This document shows, piece by piece, positions 61,860 to 64,000 of a stretch of DNA of 64,000 nt. Both the position numbers and the translations under genes were made by a program. This stretch comes from Mucilaginibacter limnophilus (GTDB taxonomy: Bacteria; Bacteroidota; Bacteroidia; Sphingobacteriales; Sphingobacteriaceae), in NCBI RefSeq assembly GCF_004005815.1, contig NZ_SACK01000008.1, forward strand, positions 62,001 to 126,000. Direction: 5' to 3'. A model generated the notes under the pieces. The model was not told the origin of the DNA and made no database searches. It worked only from the letters and a program-made list of their open reading frames with translations. Each line of letters opens with the position of its first letter. Position 1 is the first letter of the stretch.

Positions 61860-64000
61860 GATAATTGTTTTGATAAAATGCTTTCGTTGGACGTTTGGGT
61901 TAATTGGTCATCGGCGGGTAACAACGATGGGGAATTAAACTTCGATTTGCGTTGTACCCAGGCGAATACAAGGGGCAAAATGAATAATGCTGCAACCGTA
62001 GACGCGAACAGTCCCCCGATCACTGCGCGACCCAGCGGGGCACTTTGTTCGCCTGCCTCTCCCATACCTGAAGCCATAGGGATCATACCGGCGATCATGG
62101 CCAGGCTGGTCATTAATATTGGGCGCAAACGTATCGAAGCACTGGTAACACCTGCTTTTACGGCGTCGCGGTAATCAATACGAAGTTTCTCCGCATTGGT
62201 GACAATAAGGATAGCATTGGCAACAGATACGCCGACCGACATGATCATCCCCATATAACTTTGCAAGTTAAGCGTAGATCCGGTCAGTAGTAAGGCGGCC
62301 AACGAACCCAGTACCACTGCCGGAACGGTTGATAATACGGTAAGTGACAATTTCAGTGATTGATAGTTGGCCGCCAGCAACAGGAATATAACCAATATGG
62401 CGAATACTAATCCGTTCTGCAAACTGGCGAGAGTATCGGTTAGCAGACCTGACATTCCCTGTACCTGGGTGACGATGCCTTTAGGGGGCTGCCCCAGTTG
62501 ATCAACCGCGTTTTGCACGGCGGTAGTAGCGCTGCCCAGGTCATGGCGATGTATGTTGGCACTCACTGTAAGGTAACGTCGGGGGCCCATACGGTCATAC
62601 TCACCCGGAACATATACGGTCTTGAACTGCGCCACGTCTCCCAGTACAGGAGAACTCTGACCTTTTACCAGGGGAATCTCCCGAAGCTCATCCATATTGT
62701 TCATTACATATTCGGGAATTTGCACCTGTACCTGGTAGGTATTTGATGCCCTTTCGTCAAGCCATTGATTTTTTTCCGAAAACCGGCTCGAGGATGTGCT
62801 TGCCGTAACTGAACGTGAAATTTCACTTACGCTTAAACCCATCTGCGCAAGTTTTAACCTGTCAAGCGTAATCTGTACGACAGGAAACTTAAGCGGTTGA
62901 TTGATCTGCACGTCACGCAGATAGTCGATTCGCTTTAATTTATTAACCAGCTTGTTACTGTAGCTCGTGATCTGTCCCATGTCTTTACCGGCCACAGTTA
63001 CCTCTATAGGAGTAGACGCGCCCTGGCTCATGATCTTCTCCGTCATATCGATCGGCTCAAATGTGATGCGGAGTTCCGGCAAACTGTAGGCGATATTCTT
63101 TCTGAGGGTTTCTTTAAAATCATCCATGTTGACGTGATAATCAGCATCAAGATTTACCTGAAGGATGGCTTCATGGGTTCCGGTATTGAAAACGTAAAGG
63201 TTGCTGACGCCGTAACTACTGGGGATCAGCCCGACATACCCGGAACTAATCGCTACATGATGGTTCGATGTACTGTCGATGATCTGAAGAACCTGCTTTA
63301 GCTTAGTCTCGGTACGCTCGAGCCGGGTACCATCTGGTTCCTTAATACGTATCTGGAACTGTCCGTTATTTAGCTTGGGCATCATATCTTTGCCAATGAT
63401 GACAAAAGCGCCTGCGGCCATTGCTAGCACGATGAGCAGGTATCCAAGTACGATTGGCTTTTTGAGTAGCATCCATTTTTCCAAAACGTTCATGAATCGT
63501 ATTTTGATCCGTTCAAACATATCGTTTTGTTCAGGATGTTGTTGTTCTTGACTGAGATGAGCTGAAACCTGACGCTCCTCCTCCTTGCTGAATGCCTCTC
63601 CTGCATGGGCGTGCACTTGTCCGTGATGGTAATGCTGATATCTTTCAGCCTTGATCATCCAGTTGCTCAGGATCGGTACCAGCGTCTGTGCAATCACGTA
63701 GGATACGATCATCGTCAGGCCAATTGATAAAGATAACGGGAGAAACATGGCTCGGGGTACGCCCTCCATCAAAAAGGCAGGCGCGAAAACCGCCAGTATA
63801 CACAAGAGTATCAATAATAATGGAAATGCAATCTCCTGGCAGGCATCGAAAATGGCCTGCTTTTTCGACTTGCCCATCTCGAGGTGCTGATGTATGTTTT
63901 CAATAGTAACCGTAGCCTGGTCTACCAGGATACCAATAGCGAGTGCCAGCCCACTCAGCGTCATGATGTTGATCGTCTGACCGAAAAGGCCAAGCAGCAT
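61856..64000 (-). CDS. RND efflux permease (AcrB-like), 5' end outside the window
   Basis: 714 residues of the C-terminal part, open at the right edge; the true start lies beyond 64000. TM4 has GILVDQATVTIENIHQHL, with one Asp followed by Gln where AcrB has the Asp pair. The second half shows QSSPVLGDVAQFKT, MGMIMSVGVSVANAIL and RLRPILMTSLAMIAGMIPMASG, typical of RND pumps. A cytoplasmic loop near residues 121-155 of this fragment is His-rich (HYHHGQVHAHAG). The drug or metal substrate is unknown. Confidence 0.9.
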   Translation of the reverse strand: MLLGLFGQTINIMTLSGLALAIGILVDQATVTIENIHQHLEMGKSKKQAIFDACQEIAFPLLLILLCILAVFAPAFLMEGVPRAMFLPLSLSIGLTMIVSYVIAQTLVPILSNWMIKAERYQHYHHGQVHAHAGEAFSKEEERQVSAHLSQEQQHPEQNDMFERIKIRFMNVLEKWMLLKKPIVLGYLLIVLAMAAGAFVIIGKDMMPKLNNGQFQIRIKEPDGTRLERTETKLKQVLQIIDSTSNHHVAISSGYVGLIPSSYGVSNLYVFNTGTHEAILQVNLDADYHVNMDDFKETLRKNIAYSLPELRITFEPIDMTEKIMSQGASTPIEVTVAGKDMGQITSYSNKLVNKLKRIDYLRDVQINQPLKFPVVQITLDRLKLAQMGLSVSEISRSVTASTSSSRFSEKNQWLDERASNTYQVQVQIPEYVMNNMDELREIPLVKGQSSPVLGDVAQFKTVYVPGEYDRMGPRRYLTVSANIHRHDLGSATTAVQNAVDQLGQPPKGIVTQVQGMSGLLTDTLASLQNGLVFAILVIFLLLAANYQSLKLSLTVLSTVPAVVLGSLAALLLTGSTLNLQSYMGMIMSVGVSVANAILIVTNAEKLRIDYRDAVKAGVTSASIRLRPILMTSLAMIAGMIPMASGMGEAGEQSAPLGRAVIGGLFASTVAALFILPLVFAWVQRKSKFNSPSLLPADDQLTQTSNESILSKQLS

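Overview
The window is a chromosomal segment of a Bacteroidota bacterium, most likely Sphingobacteriaceae (Mucilaginibacter/Pedobacter-like). The evidence is the family content (YtxJ of the bacillithiol system, DUF4846, fused isobutyryl-CoA mutase, PPK2, Bacteroidota-type integrase), promoters of the TTTG / TAnnTTTG type, weak ribosome binding sites, and many short lipoproteins with SC or AC lipoboxes. No rRNA, CRISPR array or complete transposon was seen. One tRNA gene is present, tRNA-Ser(GGA).

Layout. 1-2717: start of a secreted protein, a sialate O-acetylesterase and a divergent GntR/UTRA regulator with a HutC-type operator inside its own promoter. 2732-10967: surface glycan block made of a GT-C-like membrane protein, a polyprenyl-phosphate-type GT2, and an oppositely oriented run of three GT2 enzymes, a DUF5672 protein, an SGNH-like membrane-anchored protein and an MBOAT O-acyltransferase. 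11146-19551: housekeeping genes (asparaginase, TatD, two tandem FKBP isomerases, NrnA, Ndk, DUF721, RecF, a TPR protein, RibH). 19572-28000: small stress and metabolic genes (tiny lipoprotein, YtxJ, SGNH hydrolase, esterase, Crp-like regulator, cupin, an MhqD/MhqO-like pair, MFS transporter, PPK2, GntP permease). 28098-50074: fused B12-dependent mutase, a tandem array of four paralogous mini-lipoproteins, ATL, TrmB, a YtxH/holin-X envelope trio, AI-2E-type permease, a sigma54 response regulator with a tiny orphan DHp protein, enoyl-CoA hydratase plus B12 subunit, ClpC, heme oxygenase, GlnRS, TerC and a polyprenyl synthase.

50384-64000 looks accessory. A tRNA-Ser is followed by two 94-bp direct repeats, a tyrosine integrase, a YhcG (DUF1016) nuclease carrying and followed by near-matching perfect palindromes, about 1.1 kb of decayed sequence, a YeiH/LysR pair, a LytS/LytR-type two-component system with two small secreted proteins, a secreted esterase, and a MarR-MFP-RND efflux cluster that runs off the window.

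The most unusual feature is palindromic repeat DNA inside reading frames. The fused mutase carries three in-frame copies or relics of a C-rich palindromic element, 10-24 codons each, at domain boundaries or loops, and the YhcG gene carries a perfect palindrome whose relative lies just after its stop codon. Other points of note are the GTGAGTCATT motif repeated three times up to the integrase start codon, the four-gene lipoprotein array, an orphan terminator suggesting a small RNA before tRNA-Ser, and a His-rich cytoplasmic loop in the RND pump.
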